DNA of 13,003 nucleotides, from positions 1 through 13,003 of the forward strand of contig CBDUST010000110.1 in the NCBI GenBank assembly GCA_965369945.1. The letters run 5' to 3'. Every line of letters begins with the position of its first letter. Position 1 is the first letter of the stretch. Positions 1 to 8,457 of the stretch are shown here, in pieces. The translations under genes were made by a program, and so were the position numbers. This DNA is from JADFNO01 sp965369945. Its GTDB lineage: Bacteria; Planctomycetota; Phycisphaerae; Phycisphaerales; SM1A02. The notes beneath the pieces are model-generated. The model was not told the origin of the DNA. It saw nothing but the letters and a program-made list of their open reading frames with translations, and searched no databases.

Positions 1-2
1 CA

Positions 3-530
3 GCACTATCGACCCTGGGGTTCCAACAACGGCGACATCCTTCAGCAAGTTCCGTCCAGATCGGTCGAGCGCTTTGGACCAAGTACGCGCCGGAAGACGC
101 AGCCGAGTCGCCGGAAGTTGATATCTTCGGAGCGAACTTTGCCGGTGAGTTCTGCCTCATCAATGCCGAGAGTGACACGGTTATTGCGTCCATGCCTTTT
201 GAATGTACGGGATGGCCGTTGAAGTCCTTCGCCGCGTTAGAAATCTCTTCGCTGAGGCCACCGGCCAAGAAGTACGGTGAGTCTGAAGTGATCGGCGGGA
301 TTCCGCTCAATTGGAGGAGCGGAGGTGGTCCCCTACTGCCCTACCTTCCAGTGTGGCGTGGCTTGATCGTGAACACTCTCTTCTATGGGGTGATGTTCGG
401 GGTGATGTTCGCTTCCTGGCCCGTCGGTCGACGCATCATTCGCAGGCGTCGAGGGCTGTGCCTCTGGTGCGGGTACGACCTTCACGGAGCCGATCACGAC
501 CGCTGCCCGGAGTGTGGCCGAGCGGTTTGA
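3..530 (+). CDS. Membrane protein with C-terminal zinc ribbon (5' end cut off by window)
   Basis: The frame is open from base 3 to a TGA at 528-530 (175 residues), so the gene starts before the window. An in-frame ATG at 192 has no ribosome binding site and lies inside continuous coding sequence. Visible order: a soluble part with the motif GWPLKSF, a segment GIPLNW...LPYLPVWRG, one hydrophobic helix (about residues 120-140), a strongly basic stretch RRIIRRRR (143-150), then a four-cysteine zinc ribbon (C153, C156, C168, C171; CLWCGYDL...CPECGR) at the very C-terminus. The basic run after the helix suggests the ribbon lies in the cytoplasm. From memory, proteins with this layout, including the GLxxNTLFY helix, are abundant in Phycisphaerae and have no known function. 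The next gene starts 39 bases downstream and carries the same ribbon at its N-terminus, so the two may be co-transcribed. Confidence 0.75.
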   Translation, partial: ALSTLGFQQRRHPSASSVQIGRALWTKYAPEDAAESPEVDIFGANFAGEFCLINAESDTVIASMPFECTGWPLKSFAALEISSLRPPAKKYGESEVIGGIPLNWRSGGGPLLPYLPVWRGLIVNTLFYGVMFGVMFASWPVGRRIIRRRRGLCLWCGYDLHGADHDRCPECGRAV

Positions 531-569
531 CTCGCTCGTCTTCGACCAAACGGTTCATAGGATGAACTC

Positions 570-1517
570 ATGGCGACGACGCGATACTGCCTTGAATGTG
601 GTTACAGCAGGCAAGGCCTGCCGCAGGATGCTCTCTGCCCGGAATGCGGCAAGGCGGATCTCTTTGAGAAACAACGGGAAGCGTGCGCTTCGTTGGTGGA
701 TAGGCCTCTGTCCCTACTGTGGCGAGTGATGACGCTTCGGCGTCTGCCCAAGGGCTGGTGGGTTGTGTTTGACGACGAGCATCCCCCGCGTTCCAACCCT
801 TGGCAGTATGTCGTCAGCGGCGTTTTGATAGTGTTGGCGTTTGGCGCGTTGAGCCTCTTCGTTCGAATCGAATCGACGACGACAACGTACTGGTACGACA
901 TCAACGATCCGCAGCACTCGGTGATCGCTGAACAGAGTGTAAGAACTGATAGACACCATCTGACGACCATCGGGAGCTTCTATCGCATTCAAATTTTGTC
1001 GCCGTCTGCACAGCTTGTGGGACCGAATTTGAGAACCGGCTACGCCCGATCAACGCGGTTTGCGTTCGGTCTTGATCGACGGGGACCAGGGCCGGAACTC
1101 AAATTCGTCAGTTATCTGCTGGCCTATTCCATCGTGGTTTGGCTACTGAGCCGGTTCGTGTGGTTGCCGCTGATCGCTCGTGATCGGCGAGCATCAGCAT
1201 TTCGCCGCGCGGCCCGGCTGACCGCGGTGATCTACGTCGCCCATTTGCTGTGGCTGATCACTGCTTCAGTGCTGGCGTTCTTGGCAACGCTCATAGTGAG
1301 CCTCGTCTCGACAGTGAACTTCCTTCGGATCGAAGTACCGTCCGTCGGTCTGTTGCTGGTGGTGCTGATCATCAGCCCTGTTGTGATCTGGTGGCAGGCA
1401 ATCTCAGCCGACACCCTCCGGCAAGAGTTTCCCAAGCGAATCTGGGCTGGGGTGCTCCTGACCGGGCTTACGCTGGTCGCCTTGATGGTGGTCTACATCG
1501 GGCCGAGGGTGTGGTAG
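570..1517 (+). CDS. Polytopic membrane protein with N-terminal zinc ribbon, function unknown
   Basis: 315 residues. A zinc ribbon opens the protein: C7, C10, C23 and C26 in CLECGY...CPECGK. Next come an amphipathic region rich in tryptophan and arginine (to about 75), a hydrophobic helix (about 79-100), a roughly 75-residue soluble loop rich in serine, threonine and tyrosine, and four more helices (about 178-202, 216-250, 257-277, 291-311). The 216-250 stretch is long enough that it could be read as two segments. I recognise no enzymatic motif. The start ATG has only a weak purine stretch (AGGATG) before it, but it is the first ATG before the ribbon and follows the upstream stop by 39 bases. 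The probable role is a membrane-anchored protein with a cytoplasmic metal-binding module. I cannot name a substrate or partner. Confidence 0.75.
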   Translation: MATTRYCLECGYSRQGLPQDALCPECGKADLFEKQREACASLVDRPLSLLWRVMTLRRLPKGWWVVFDDEHPPRSNPWQYVVSGVLIVLAFGALSLFVRIESTTTTYWYDINDPQHSVIAEQSVRTDRHHLTTIGSFYRIQILSPSAQLVGPNLRTGYARSTRFAFGLDRRGPGPELKFVSYLLAYSIVVWLLSRFVWLPLIARDRRASAFRRAARLTAVIYVAHLLWLITASVLAFLATLIVSLVSTVNFLRIEVPSVGLLLVVLIISPVVIWWQAISADTLRQEFPKRIWAGVLLTGLTLVALMVVYIGPRVW

Positions 1518-1620
1518 GACCGACCCCTGTCCTGAGGCTTCCCAAGAGCCATGACCAGGGCTTGCCGATATCTAGACTATTGATGTGTATCGCATCCATC
1601 GGGGTCGGTGGATCGAATGA

Positions 1621-1649
1621 TTGAGACAACCGCAAGGGTCGGCTATTCT
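1621..1649 (+). promoter_or_regulatory. Candidate sigma70-type promoter of the FlgI-like lipoprotein gene
   Basis: TTGAGA at 1621-1626 (5 of 6 to the -35 consensus) and TATTCT at 1644-1649 (4 of 6 to the -10 consensus) are exactly 17 bases apart. This would place a transcript start near 1656 and give a leader of about 54 bases before the ATG at 1710. It lies in the 192-base gap after the preceding membrane-protein gene. Planctomycete promoter consensus is not well fixed, and such a match can arise by chance. A small GC-rich inverted repeat (CCCGC/GCGGG, 1677-1689) lies in the predicted leader. Confidence 0.35.
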
Positions 1650-1709
1650 TAGTGGTCTGGCCGCTAGAGGCCGTCGCCCGCCCGGCGGGATGTATACGGG
1701 GACCTATTG

Positions 1710-3608
1710 ATGTCGCTATTTTCCGTCCGAAATCTCGGGTGGCTGGGGTACGGCTTGGCTGGCTCACTGGTCCTGGCCGGTGTCGGTTGCTCGGGTATCG
1801 AGAAAGCCCCCCCAAGGCCGCGATCGGCGCGGGCCGATACCGCGGCGTTCCGAATCACCGTTCCTCAAATAATGAGAGGAACGGTCGCTTCAAGGACCAT
1901 CCTGGACGGATACCGCCCCGTCGTCGTGAGGGGCTACGGGGTCGTGGTTGGGCTTGATGGGACCGGCTCCCGTGATCTGCCGCCGGATGTACGGGCTCAC
2001 ATGATCCAAGAGGCATCGCGAAACGGGATCGGCCTGGAGAGCTCTGGATTTGGACACCTCTCGCCGGAGCGGTTTCTTGACTCGATGGATACGGCGGTCG
2101 TGGTGGTCGAGGGTCTGGTTCCGCCGGGCGCGACGGAAGGGACTCGGTTTGATCTGCGGGTGTTTGCCCACCCAATGACCAGCACGATCAGCCTCGAAGG
2201 TGGTCGCCTGTATACGACCGACCTTCGTCCTGTGGTTCGACGCGGGTTACCACCGACCGGAAGCCGGCAGGCCGCCGCGATCGCCCGTGCCCGAGGAGAG
2301 ATATTCATCAATCCGTTCGCTGAGCCCGGTGCAATCGAGCGCGACACCATCGAGCGCAAATCCGGTCGGATCCTCAACGGCGGGGTCGTCACCCGCGACA
2401 TTCCCCTGAAGCTTCGACTGGCTACCCCCAGCCATAGCCGTGCCGAGGTTCTCCAGGGCGTGATCAATACTCGTTTTCCGCAGGAGCCGGGCCAACATGA
2501 CCCCACAGCCCGCGGCGAATCGGATGAATCGATCGAGATCACCGTGCCGCCGTCGTATCGGGACCGGACGGGCCGGTTTGTCCAACTGCTGCGGCACACC
2601 ACGATCCGACAGGCTGGAGCTGAGTCCGTAGCGATGACCGTTCGCCGGTATGTGCAGGAGCACCCGGCTCACGCCGAGAGCGCCTCCTGGCGATGGCAGG
2701 CTTTGGGGACTCGAGCCTTGTCCGCAATCCGTGGGCTCTATGACTACGCCGAAGAGCTTCCGAGGCTGGCGGCGCTGCGGGCTGGGGCTGAGCTTGACGA
2801 CGCACTGGTGGTCGTCCACCTGATTGACATGGCCGAGGCAGGCTCGTTCGAAACGCGTGTACAAGCTATTGACTTGTTGGCCAAGATGAGGATCAACCCG
2901 CTCGTCGATCGTACACTACGGGCCTTGGTGAATGATCCGGATGTCGAGATCAGGCTCCGGGCCTATGAGGGCCTGGTAGAGCGTCGTGATCCATTCATCG
3001 CCCGCATCCCGGTCGATGGCAAGTTCGTCATCGACATCGTCCAGTCCACAAAGCCGATGATCTATGTCACGCAGATCGGCGAGCCTCGGCTAGTAGTTTT
3101 CGGCCCTCAACTGGAGATTACCCAGCCATTGACGATGAGCGCTTGGTCCAACCGATTCATGATCAAGGAGCTAAGCGAGGATTCGTTGGAGGTGTACTAC
3201 CGCGAGCTGGATGCATCGCAGGGATCGATCAGCAAGGCCGACCCACTGTTTACGAAGTTCATTCATTTCCTCGGCCACACCACGAACGTGCAAGACCCGC
3301 GCCCGGGGCTGGGCTTGAGCTACGGCCAGACGGTGGGACTGGTGCACCAAATTTGGAGGCAGGAGTATTTGGACGCCGATTTCAAGGCCGAGCAGGATCG
3401 GATTCTTGCGGCCATCGTTCGCCAGGAGAGTGAAACCAGCGTGGGGCAGCGACCGGAGTTTGCCGACGCCAATACGGAGGGCATCGATGGGCCGGGTGCA
3501 GCGGGCTTGGAGCGTCGTTCACCCAGTGATCTTGAGCGTCTGGAACTTCAACGCCAACTGGAAAACGCCAATCCGTCGGTGCCCCGAGAGCCCCCGCCAC
3601 CCAAATGA
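1710..3608 (+). CDS. FlgI-like (flagellar P-ring domain) lipoprotein with HEAT-like helices
   Basis: 632 residues from the ATG at 1710. A TTG codon directly before it would add one residue; a weak GGGGA lies about 8 bases upstream. The N-terminus is a lipoprotein signal: a hydrophobic stretch (about 9-26), then G-V-G-C with C27 as the likely lipidated residue, and a proline-rich linker. Residues about 65-265 resemble the flagellar P-ring protein FlgI: GYGVVVGLDGTG near 75, LVPPGATEGTRFDL near 137, LEGGRLYTTDL, then DIPLKLRLATPSHS. About 330-425 is a helical stretch reading like HEAT repeats (VQAIDLLAKM, ...DPDVEIRLRAYEGL). About 428-540 is a further domain I do not recognise, and about 560-632 is a charged, proline-ending disordered tail. 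Canonical FlgI is about 350-370 residues with an ordinary signal peptide and sits in flagellar operons. Here it is much longer, likely lipidated, and followed by smc. The FlgI relation is fairly sure; a flagellar role is not. Confidence 0.8.
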   Translation: MSLFSVRNLGWLGYGLAGSLVLAGVGCSGIEKAPPRPRSARADTAAFRITVPQIMRGTVASRTILDGYRPVVVRGYGVVVGLDGTGSRDLPPDVRAHMIQEASRNGIGLESSGFGHLSPERFLDSMDTAVVVVEGLVPPGATEGTRFDLRVFAHPMTSTISLEGGRLYTTDLRPVVRRGLPPTGSRQAAAIARARGEIFINPFAEPGAIERDTIERKSGRILNGGVVTRDIPLKLRLATPSHSRAEVLQGVINTRFPQEPGQHDPTARGESDESIEITVPPSYRDRTGRFVQLLRHTTIRQAGAESVAMTVRRYVQEHPAHAESASWRWQALGTRALSAIRGLYDYAEELPRLAALRAGAELDDALVVVHLIDMAEAGSFETRVQAIDLLAKMRINPLVDRTLRALVNDPDVEIRLRAYEGLVERRDPFIARIPVDGKFVIDIVQSTKPMIYVTQIGEPRLVVFGPQLEITQPLTMSAWSNRFMIKELSEDSLEVYYRELDASQGSISKADPLFTKFIHFLGHTTNVQDPRPGLGLSYGQTVGLVHQIWRQEYLDADFKAEQDRILAAIVRQESETSVGQRPEFADANTEGIDGPGAAGLERRSPSDLERLELQRQLENANPSVPREPPPPK

Positions 3609-3641
3609 TAAGGCCGCAATGTCGCCGCCATTTGGGGCGAC
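3600..3641 (+). other. Two overlapping hairpins at the stop codon of the FlgI-like gene
   Basis: CCCAAATG (3600-3607) and CATTTGGG (3629-3636) form a perfect 8-base inverted repeat with a 21-base loop, and the left arm includes part of the TGA stop at 3606-3608. A second pair, GTCGCC (3621-3626) and GGCGAC (3636-3641), gives a 6-base stem with a 9-base loop. The second pair uses the loop and end of the first, so the hairpins compete. No T-run follows, so this is not a classical intrinsic terminator. It could act in mRNA processing or attenuation between the lipoprotein gene and smc, or be chance. Confidence 0.35.
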
Positions 3642-3729
3642 GCGAACCCAAGGTGATTCGACCGAGCAAACTACCACGCGCTTCATCAGACGCAGGCCAG
3701 CCCTTTCCAGGACGGAACATAGGCACGAC

Positions 3730-3736
3730 AGGAGGT
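3730..3736 (+). promoter_or_regulatory. Strong ribosome binding site of smc
   Basis: AGGAGGT matches the anti-Shine-Dalgarno sequence perfectly and sits 9 bases before the ATG at 3746. It decides the smc start: the frame stays open back to an ATG at 3605, but that one has no such site and would add 47 residues unlike any SMC N-terminus. It is the strongest site in the window. Confidence 0.8.
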
Positions 3737-3745
3737 CATCGCCGC

Positions 3746-6700
3746 ATGCGGCTTGCTAAGGTCGCCATCGCAGGATTCAAGTCCTTCGCCGATCCGACGG
3801 AGTTTAGTTTCGACGCGCCGATTACCGGCATCGTCGGACCCAACGGCTGCGGCAAGTCCAACATCGTTGACGCCCTGAAATGGGTGTTGGGTGAGCGCTC
3901 CGCCAAGAGCCTTCGCGGTGATGTGATGATCGACGTGGTCTTCGCAGGCTCGGCCAATCGCAAGCCGCTGGGCGCTGCGACCGTCACACTGACGTTCGAG
4001 AATCCGGTGATTCGCCCGGCCGAAAGCGATCCAAAGCAACGCCGTGCCCTCGGCGTGGACACCGAACAAGTCGATGTCGCTCGCCGGCTGTATCGCGATG
4101 GCAATAGCGAGTATCTGATCAACGGCCGCAAGTGTCGGCTGCGCGACATCAAAGAGCTGTTCATGGATACCGGCATCGGCACCAACGCTTACTCGATCAT
4201 CGAGCAGGGCAAAGTCGATGCCATGCTCACTGCAAACCCGGCCCAGCGGCGAGTTATTTTCGAGGAAGCCGCAGGCATCGCCAAGTTCAGGGCCCGCAAG
4301 ATCGAGGCGGCCCGCCGTTTGGAGCGCACTGAGTTCAATCTGGTCCGCATTCGTGAGCAGCTACAGCAGACCGAAAAGCGGCTGCGCATTGTGCGCAGGC
4401 AAGCCGCCAAGGCGCGCCGCTTCCGTGAAATGAACACACGGTATCACCAGTTGCGGATCGATCTGGCGCTTGAGCAATATCACGGGTTGCGCACGAAGCA
4501 GGCGAAGCTCAACGACCAACTGGAGCGGTTGGAGTCGCAGCGGCGCGACCTGATGGAGAAGTTACAGTCGCTGGAAGACCAAAAACAAACGGCGGAATTC
4601 GCGCGGCACGATCTTCAGTCTCAGCAACACGAACTAGAGCAGGAGCAGGTTGGTCTGGCTGCCTCTGGCAAGCATGCCCAGCAGCGCCGCACCCTAATCG
4701 AACGGAACCTCACCGAAGCCCGTGAACAAATCGATCAGGATCGGACTCGCGTCGCGGATCTGTCAGCTCGAATCGAGTCATTGTCTGAGCAACTTGAGGA
4801 CGCGCAGACTCGCATCGACAATACGGCGAGGAAGCTCAGTGAAGCCGAACAAGCGGTAACGGACGTTAGCGAACAGTGGAGTAGTCTCCAGGAGCAACTT
4901 GTTGCGGCGCAGGAGGAACATGAGCGGCTCCGTGAAACAGCGACGCGCACCGAGCAACTGCGAACACAGACCGCCGCGAACGTCGAATCAGTGGAAGGAC
5001 GACGCAACGCACTCTCCGAACAAGCCGATCGTTTGGCCGGGCGAGCGGATCACCTCGCCAAGGAGCTGGCTGAAGCTCAGCAACATCATCGTCAAGCCGA
5101 GACCCGCCGAGCTGAAGCGCAAAGCGAAGTGGCACGGCTGGAATCCGAACTGGCGGAACACGAACGTGCGGTCGGTGAACTGGGTGACCGTGAGGCGGCG
5201 CTCAGTCGAGAGCTGGCTGAGGCTCGACACGAGCGAGCTGGGCTCGATTCTCGACGCCACCTGCTTCAAGAGATGCAACAGGCTCGGGAAGGACTGACCG
5301 ACGCGGTTCGCACTATCCTCGAGAACCCGCAGCGCTTCGGCGCAGTTCGCGGACTGCTTGCCGACGCCATCGACACCGATCGTGCCCACGCTCGGATCGT
5401 CGAGGCGGCACTGGGCGTGAACGTTCAGTTGCTGTTGGTCGATCGACCCGATGATGCGCAAGAACTTCAGCGAGCGTTGCGCGACGTATCGGGGAGTGTG
5501 CGCCTTATAGCCGCGCACCCGGTCGATGAAGCAGGTCAGACTTCATCGCCGAACTCCGAGCAGCCTCTGCCGGATTGGGTCAGTCCGCTCCTATCGCACC
5601 TTCGGATTCAAGAGCATGCGCAGGAGGCCGTAGCGCGACTTCTTGGTAGGACACTCGTTGTACCCGATCTGGGGGGAGCATTGATGCTGGCCGATGGACC
5701 CTATAGGGGCTGGCGGTTCGTGACCAAGTCTGGCGACGTTGTGGAACCCGATGGACGTGTCACGCTACGCGGTGCCGCCGCCTCGTCGGACGGTTGGCTA
5801 TCGCGGCGAGCCGAGTTGGCGGAGCTGACCCGCTGCTTGGCGACGCTGGACGAGACAATCGAAGCACTGAATTCGCAGCTCAGCAGCCTGCATGCCGAAT
5901 CGGAGCAGGCTCAGCAACGGCAGGATGAAGCGGCGCAGGCGCTCCATTCCGCCCGCCATGCGGTCGTCGAGGCCCAGTACGAAGCGCAGCGGACCGCCAA
6001 CGATATTCAGCGGATCAGTCGGGAGCGAACCGGCCTGGAGGCCGAGCAGGTCGAACTGACGCTGCGTATCAACCAGTTGGTATCGGAGCGCGACGGACTG
6101 GCAGAGCGTGTGTCGCAGCTTGATAGTCTGTTGGTCGATCAGACCGCCGCGACGCAGGCAGCGCGCACGCATCTGCAATCGATCTCGGGGCGATGTCAGT
6201 CTGCGCAGGAGCGGCTCACCACCGCGCGCGTTGAGCTGGGGCAGATCGGCGAGCAACTTGACGCTGCCAAACGCGAACACCGTCACCTGCATCTGGCGGC
6301 TGAAGAAGCCCGTCGCCAACGTGAGATTTCACACGAACAGCTCCTTGCGCGCTCGTCACAAGTTGAGCAGTATGAAGCAGGAATCGCCGAGGCTGTTGCT
6401 GAAGTCGCTCATGCCGACCGACGGCAGGCTGAGATCCAAACGACATTCCGCCAACTGGCGCGCCAAATCGAACAGTCCACTGAGGCTGTCCAGGAAGCGG
6501 CCCAAAAGCTCAACGAGACTCGGGCCGAAGCGACCGAACTCGATCGTGACTACCACGCCGCGGAAATCACACGCCGGGAAATCGAGGTCAAGTGCGAAGC
6601 GCTGGAAGAGCGGACGTTGGCCGATGTGGAACTTGATCTCATGGATGCGTATCCCGCCCATCTGGAAGCGCGCGACACCGACGATTTTCAGCCGATCGAA

Positions 6701-7549
6701 ACCGGCGCCGTCGAGGTCGAGATCGATGCCCTGCGCGAGAGCATTCGCAAGCTCGGCAACGTCAATCTCGACGCGCTCGAAGAGGAGTCGATGTTGGAAG
6801 AGCGCAACGTCGATCTGGCGGCGCAGGTCCAGGACATCGACACCGCGCGTGAGCAGTTAGAGACACTGATCTACGAGCTTGATGAGACGAGCCGGCGACT
6901 GTTTGAAGAAACATTCAACTCTGTGCGCGAGAACTTTGCCGGCCCGGGCGGTATGTTCCGCAAGCTCTTTGGAGGTGGCAGCGCTGACATCCTCCTTCTG
7001 CCGGATGAGAACGGGAATACCGACTGGCTTGAATCGGGCCTTGAAATCAGGGCCAAGCCGCCGGGGAAGGAGCCGCGCGTGATTAGCCAACTTTCCGGCG
7101 GTGAGAAATCATTGACGGCAGTCGCGCTCTTGATGGCGATTTTCAAATCCAGGCCGTCGCCATTTTGTGTGCTCGACGAAGTGGACGCAGCCTTGGACGA
7201 TGCGAACGTTGAACGATTCTGTAAGGCGCTTGTGCCGTTCCTTGATAATAGCCACTTCATCATCATCACCCACCATAAACGAACGATGCAGGCGTGCGAT
7301 ATGTTGTACGGCGTAACGATGCAAGAGCGCGGCGTATCCAAGCGCGTTTCGGTAAGGTTGGAGCAGGTCGACGCGGATGGTGCGATCATCGAAATTGGCG
7401 ATGAGTTGAATCAGCCCGCCGCGACTAATGGTCAAGCGAAAGAAGAGACCGCGCGCCGATCGTCTGGTGCAGCAATGATCGAACCGAAGCCGGACACGAG
7501 TGAGATTCACTTGTCACCTGATGTGACCGAGTCGTCCACTGGCTCGTGA
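3746..7549 (+). CDS. smc: Chromosome segregation ATPase SMC
   Basis: 1267 residues. SMC dimers bind ScpA/ScpB to form bacterial condensin, which organises and separates the chromosome by ATP-driven loop handling on DNA. The protein begins MRLAKVAIAGFKSF, as the family does. Walker A is GPNGCGKS (31-38), followed by ALKWVLGERSAKSLRG and the N-terminal head block DTGIGTNAYSIIEQGKVD. A long coiled coil (about 170-525), a hinge (about 530-685) and a returning coiled coil of similar length (about 690-1050) follow. The C-terminal head has the ABC signature LSGGEKS (from 1116), Walker B FCVLDEVDAALDD (catalytic E1145) and the H-loop region IIITHHKRT. The length fits bacterial SMC (about 1150-1200) plus a 50-60 residue polar tail. 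The start is fixed by AGGAGGT at 3730. The gene lies 137 bases after the lipoprotein gene and may share its transcript. scpA and scpB are not in the window. Confidence 0.96.
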   Translation: MRLAKVAIAGFKSFADPTEFSFDAPITGIVGPNGCGKSNIVDALKWVLGERSAKSLRGDVMIDVVFAGSANRKPLGAATVTLTFENPVIRPAESDPKQRRALGVDTEQVDVARRLYRDGNSEYLINGRKCRLRDIKELFMDTGIGTNAYSIIEQGKVDAMLTANPAQRRVIFEEAAGIAKFRARKIEAARRLERTEFNLVRIREQLQQTEKRLRIVRRQAAKARRFREMNTRYHQLRIDLALEQYHGLRTKQAKLNDQLERLESQRRDLMEKLQSLEDQKQTAEFARHDLQSQQHELEQEQVGLAASGKHAQQRRTLIERNLTEAREQIDQDRTRVADLSARIESLSEQLEDAQTRIDNTARKLSEAEQAVTDVSEQWSSLQEQLVAAQEEHERLRETATRTEQLRTQTAANVESVEGRRNALSEQADRLAGRADHLAKELAEAQQHHRQAETRRAEAQSEVARLESELAEHERAVGELGDREAALSRELAEARHERAGLDSRRHLLQEMQQAREGLTDAVRTILENPQRFGAVRGLLADAIDTDRAHARIVEAALGVNVQLLLVDRPDDAQELQRALRDVSGSVRLIAAHPVDEAGQTSSPNSEQPLPDWVSPLLSHLRIQEHAQEAVARLLGRTLVVPDLGGALMLADGPYRGWRFVTKSGDVVEPDGRVTLRGAAASSDGWLSRRAELAELTRCLATLDETIEALNSQLSSLHAESEQAQQRQDEAAQALHSARHAVVEAQYEAQRTANDIQRISRERTGLEAEQVELTLRINQLVSERDGLAERVSQLDSLLVDQTAATQAARTHLQSISGRCQSAQERLTTARVELGQIGEQLDAAKREHRHLHLAAEEARRQREISHEQLLARSSQVEQYEAGIAEAVAEVAHADRRQAEIQTTFRQLARQIEQSTEAVQEAAQKLNETRAEATELDRDYHAAEITRREIEVKCEALEERTLADVELDLMDAYPAHLEARDTDDFQPIETGAVEVEIDALRESIRKLGNVNLDALEEESMLEERNVDLAAQVQDIDTAREQLETLIYELDETSRRLFEETFNSVRENFAGPGGMFRKLFGGGSADILLLPDENGNTDWLESGLEIRAKPPGKEPRVISQLSGGEKSLTAVALLMAIFKSRPSPFCVLDEVDAALDDANVERFCKALVPFLDNSHFIIITHHKRTMQACDMLYGVTMQERGVSKRVSVRLEQVDADGAIIEIGDELNQPAATNGQAKEETARRSSGAAMIEPKPDTSEIHLSPDVTESSTGS

Positions 7550-7561
7550 GTCACTTACAAC

Positions 7562-8434
7562 TCATTTCAGCGGACTCGTTTGGGCGCAACGCGCCTTAGC
7601 GAAACTCACCGTGGCCTCGAGCAGTTGTTGAAATTGCGAACTTGATGCGGCGTCTGCCGGCAGAGGATTCGGTGTGTTATACACATGGTCACCGCCGGCT
7701 ATCCGCAGGACGGTTGTTTCACTTTGCGCAGCGCGCCCGATTTGCTCCGCAGCATCGACCGGCACCGTCGGGTCATCTTCGCCGTGAATCACCAGCAGCG
7801 GACAGTTGATTCGACTGACAAGCGCAAGCAGATCATGACCGGCCGGATCGTCAAGTTGCTCAAGGAGCACTACCTTATCAATGCGCAAATCTTGACCGGT
7901 GCGCGATGATGGCGAAACGATGTAACCATCCTTGAGCAACTGATCTGCAGCTTCCGGCGGAAGGCTGTTGCACTGACAGGGTGCGGCCGCGGTAACCACG
8001 CCGACCGGCTGCGGCAGCGTTGTGTCATCCGCAAACCGACCCGTGGTGAGCAGCACCGTCACACCGCCGCGCGAATGTCCAAACAAGATGTACGGCAGAC
8101 CCGCGCCATCAAGCGTTCCGTCGTTGATTGCCGCAACAACAGCTCGGCAATCAAACACCTGCTTGTTCCACGTATCGCGCTCAAACAGGTCTGCCCGCTC
8201 GAACGTCTCAATGTTGTTCGTCATGCCGGAATGGCTGAAGTTGAATCGGTGTGCGATGAAGCCGGCCTCGCACATCGTCTCAGCGATGCGCGGGAACATG
8301 CCGTAATCTTTGTACCCCTTGAATCCGTGCGCGATAATCGCCACACCAACCGGATCACCGTCCGGCAGATGCGCGTTCCCGAGAATCGCCTCGCCATCCG
8401 CCCCGGGGATTGTCCACTCTGTGCTCGTGCTCAT
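7562..8434 (-). CDS. Alpha/beta hydrolase (serine hydrolase family)
   Basis: 290 residues from the ATG at 8434 (minus strand). Probably a cytoplasmic hydrolase of an ester, amide or similar bond; the substrate cannot be read from the sequence. The alpha/beta-hydrolase order is clear: an oxyanion-side motif AHGFKGYKDYG (about 35-45), nucleophile elbow GHSRGG with S121, acid loop HGEDDPTVP with D221, and catalytic histidine in GGDH (H250). Between nucleophile and acid lies a short cap (about 150-200). There is no signal peptide. The frame stays open upstream to 8605, but that part overlaps the neighbouring gene and has no family similarity. The ATG at 8434 gives a normal family N-terminus (TIPGADGEAILGNAHLP), has a GAGAAGG stretch upstream, and lies 23 bases after the preceding stop, so the pair is likely one operon. 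It ends 12 bases from the convergent smc stop. Confidence 0.88.
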   Translation of the reverse strand: MSTSTEWTIPGADGEAILGNAHLPDGDPVGVAIIAHGFKGYKDYGMFPRIAETMCEAGFIAHRFNFSHSGMTNNIETFERADLFERDTWNKQVFDCRAVVAAINDGTLDGAGLPYILFGHSRGGVTVLLTTGRFADDTTLPQPVGVVTAAAPCQCNSLPPEAADQLLKDGYIVSPSSRTGQDLRIDKVVLLEQLDDPAGHDLLALVSRINCPLLVIHGEDDPTVPVDAAEQIGRAAQSETTVLRIAGGDHVYNTPNPLPADAASSSQFQQLLEATVSFAKARCAQTSPLK

Positions 8435-8457
8435 TTGATTGGTCGCCTTCTCAAGTG

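Noticed and set aside
1997..2864. Long minus-strand open frames (about 200 residues each) inside the FlgI-like gene
   Set aside because: They are shadows of a GC-rich coding region, with no coherent domain, starts or ribosome sites.
3600..3641. Possible H-type pseudoknot at the lipoprotein stop codon
   Set aside because: The two stems have pseudoknot order, but no bases are left to span the 8-base first stem, so competing hairpins are more realistic.
3605..3745. 47-residue N-terminal extension of SMC from an ATG overlapping the upstream stop (ATGA)
   Set aside because: The ATGA overlap looks like translational coupling, but the extension resembles no SMC N-terminus, while ATG 3746 has AGGAGGT at ideal spacing and gives the standard start MRLAKVAIAGFKSF.
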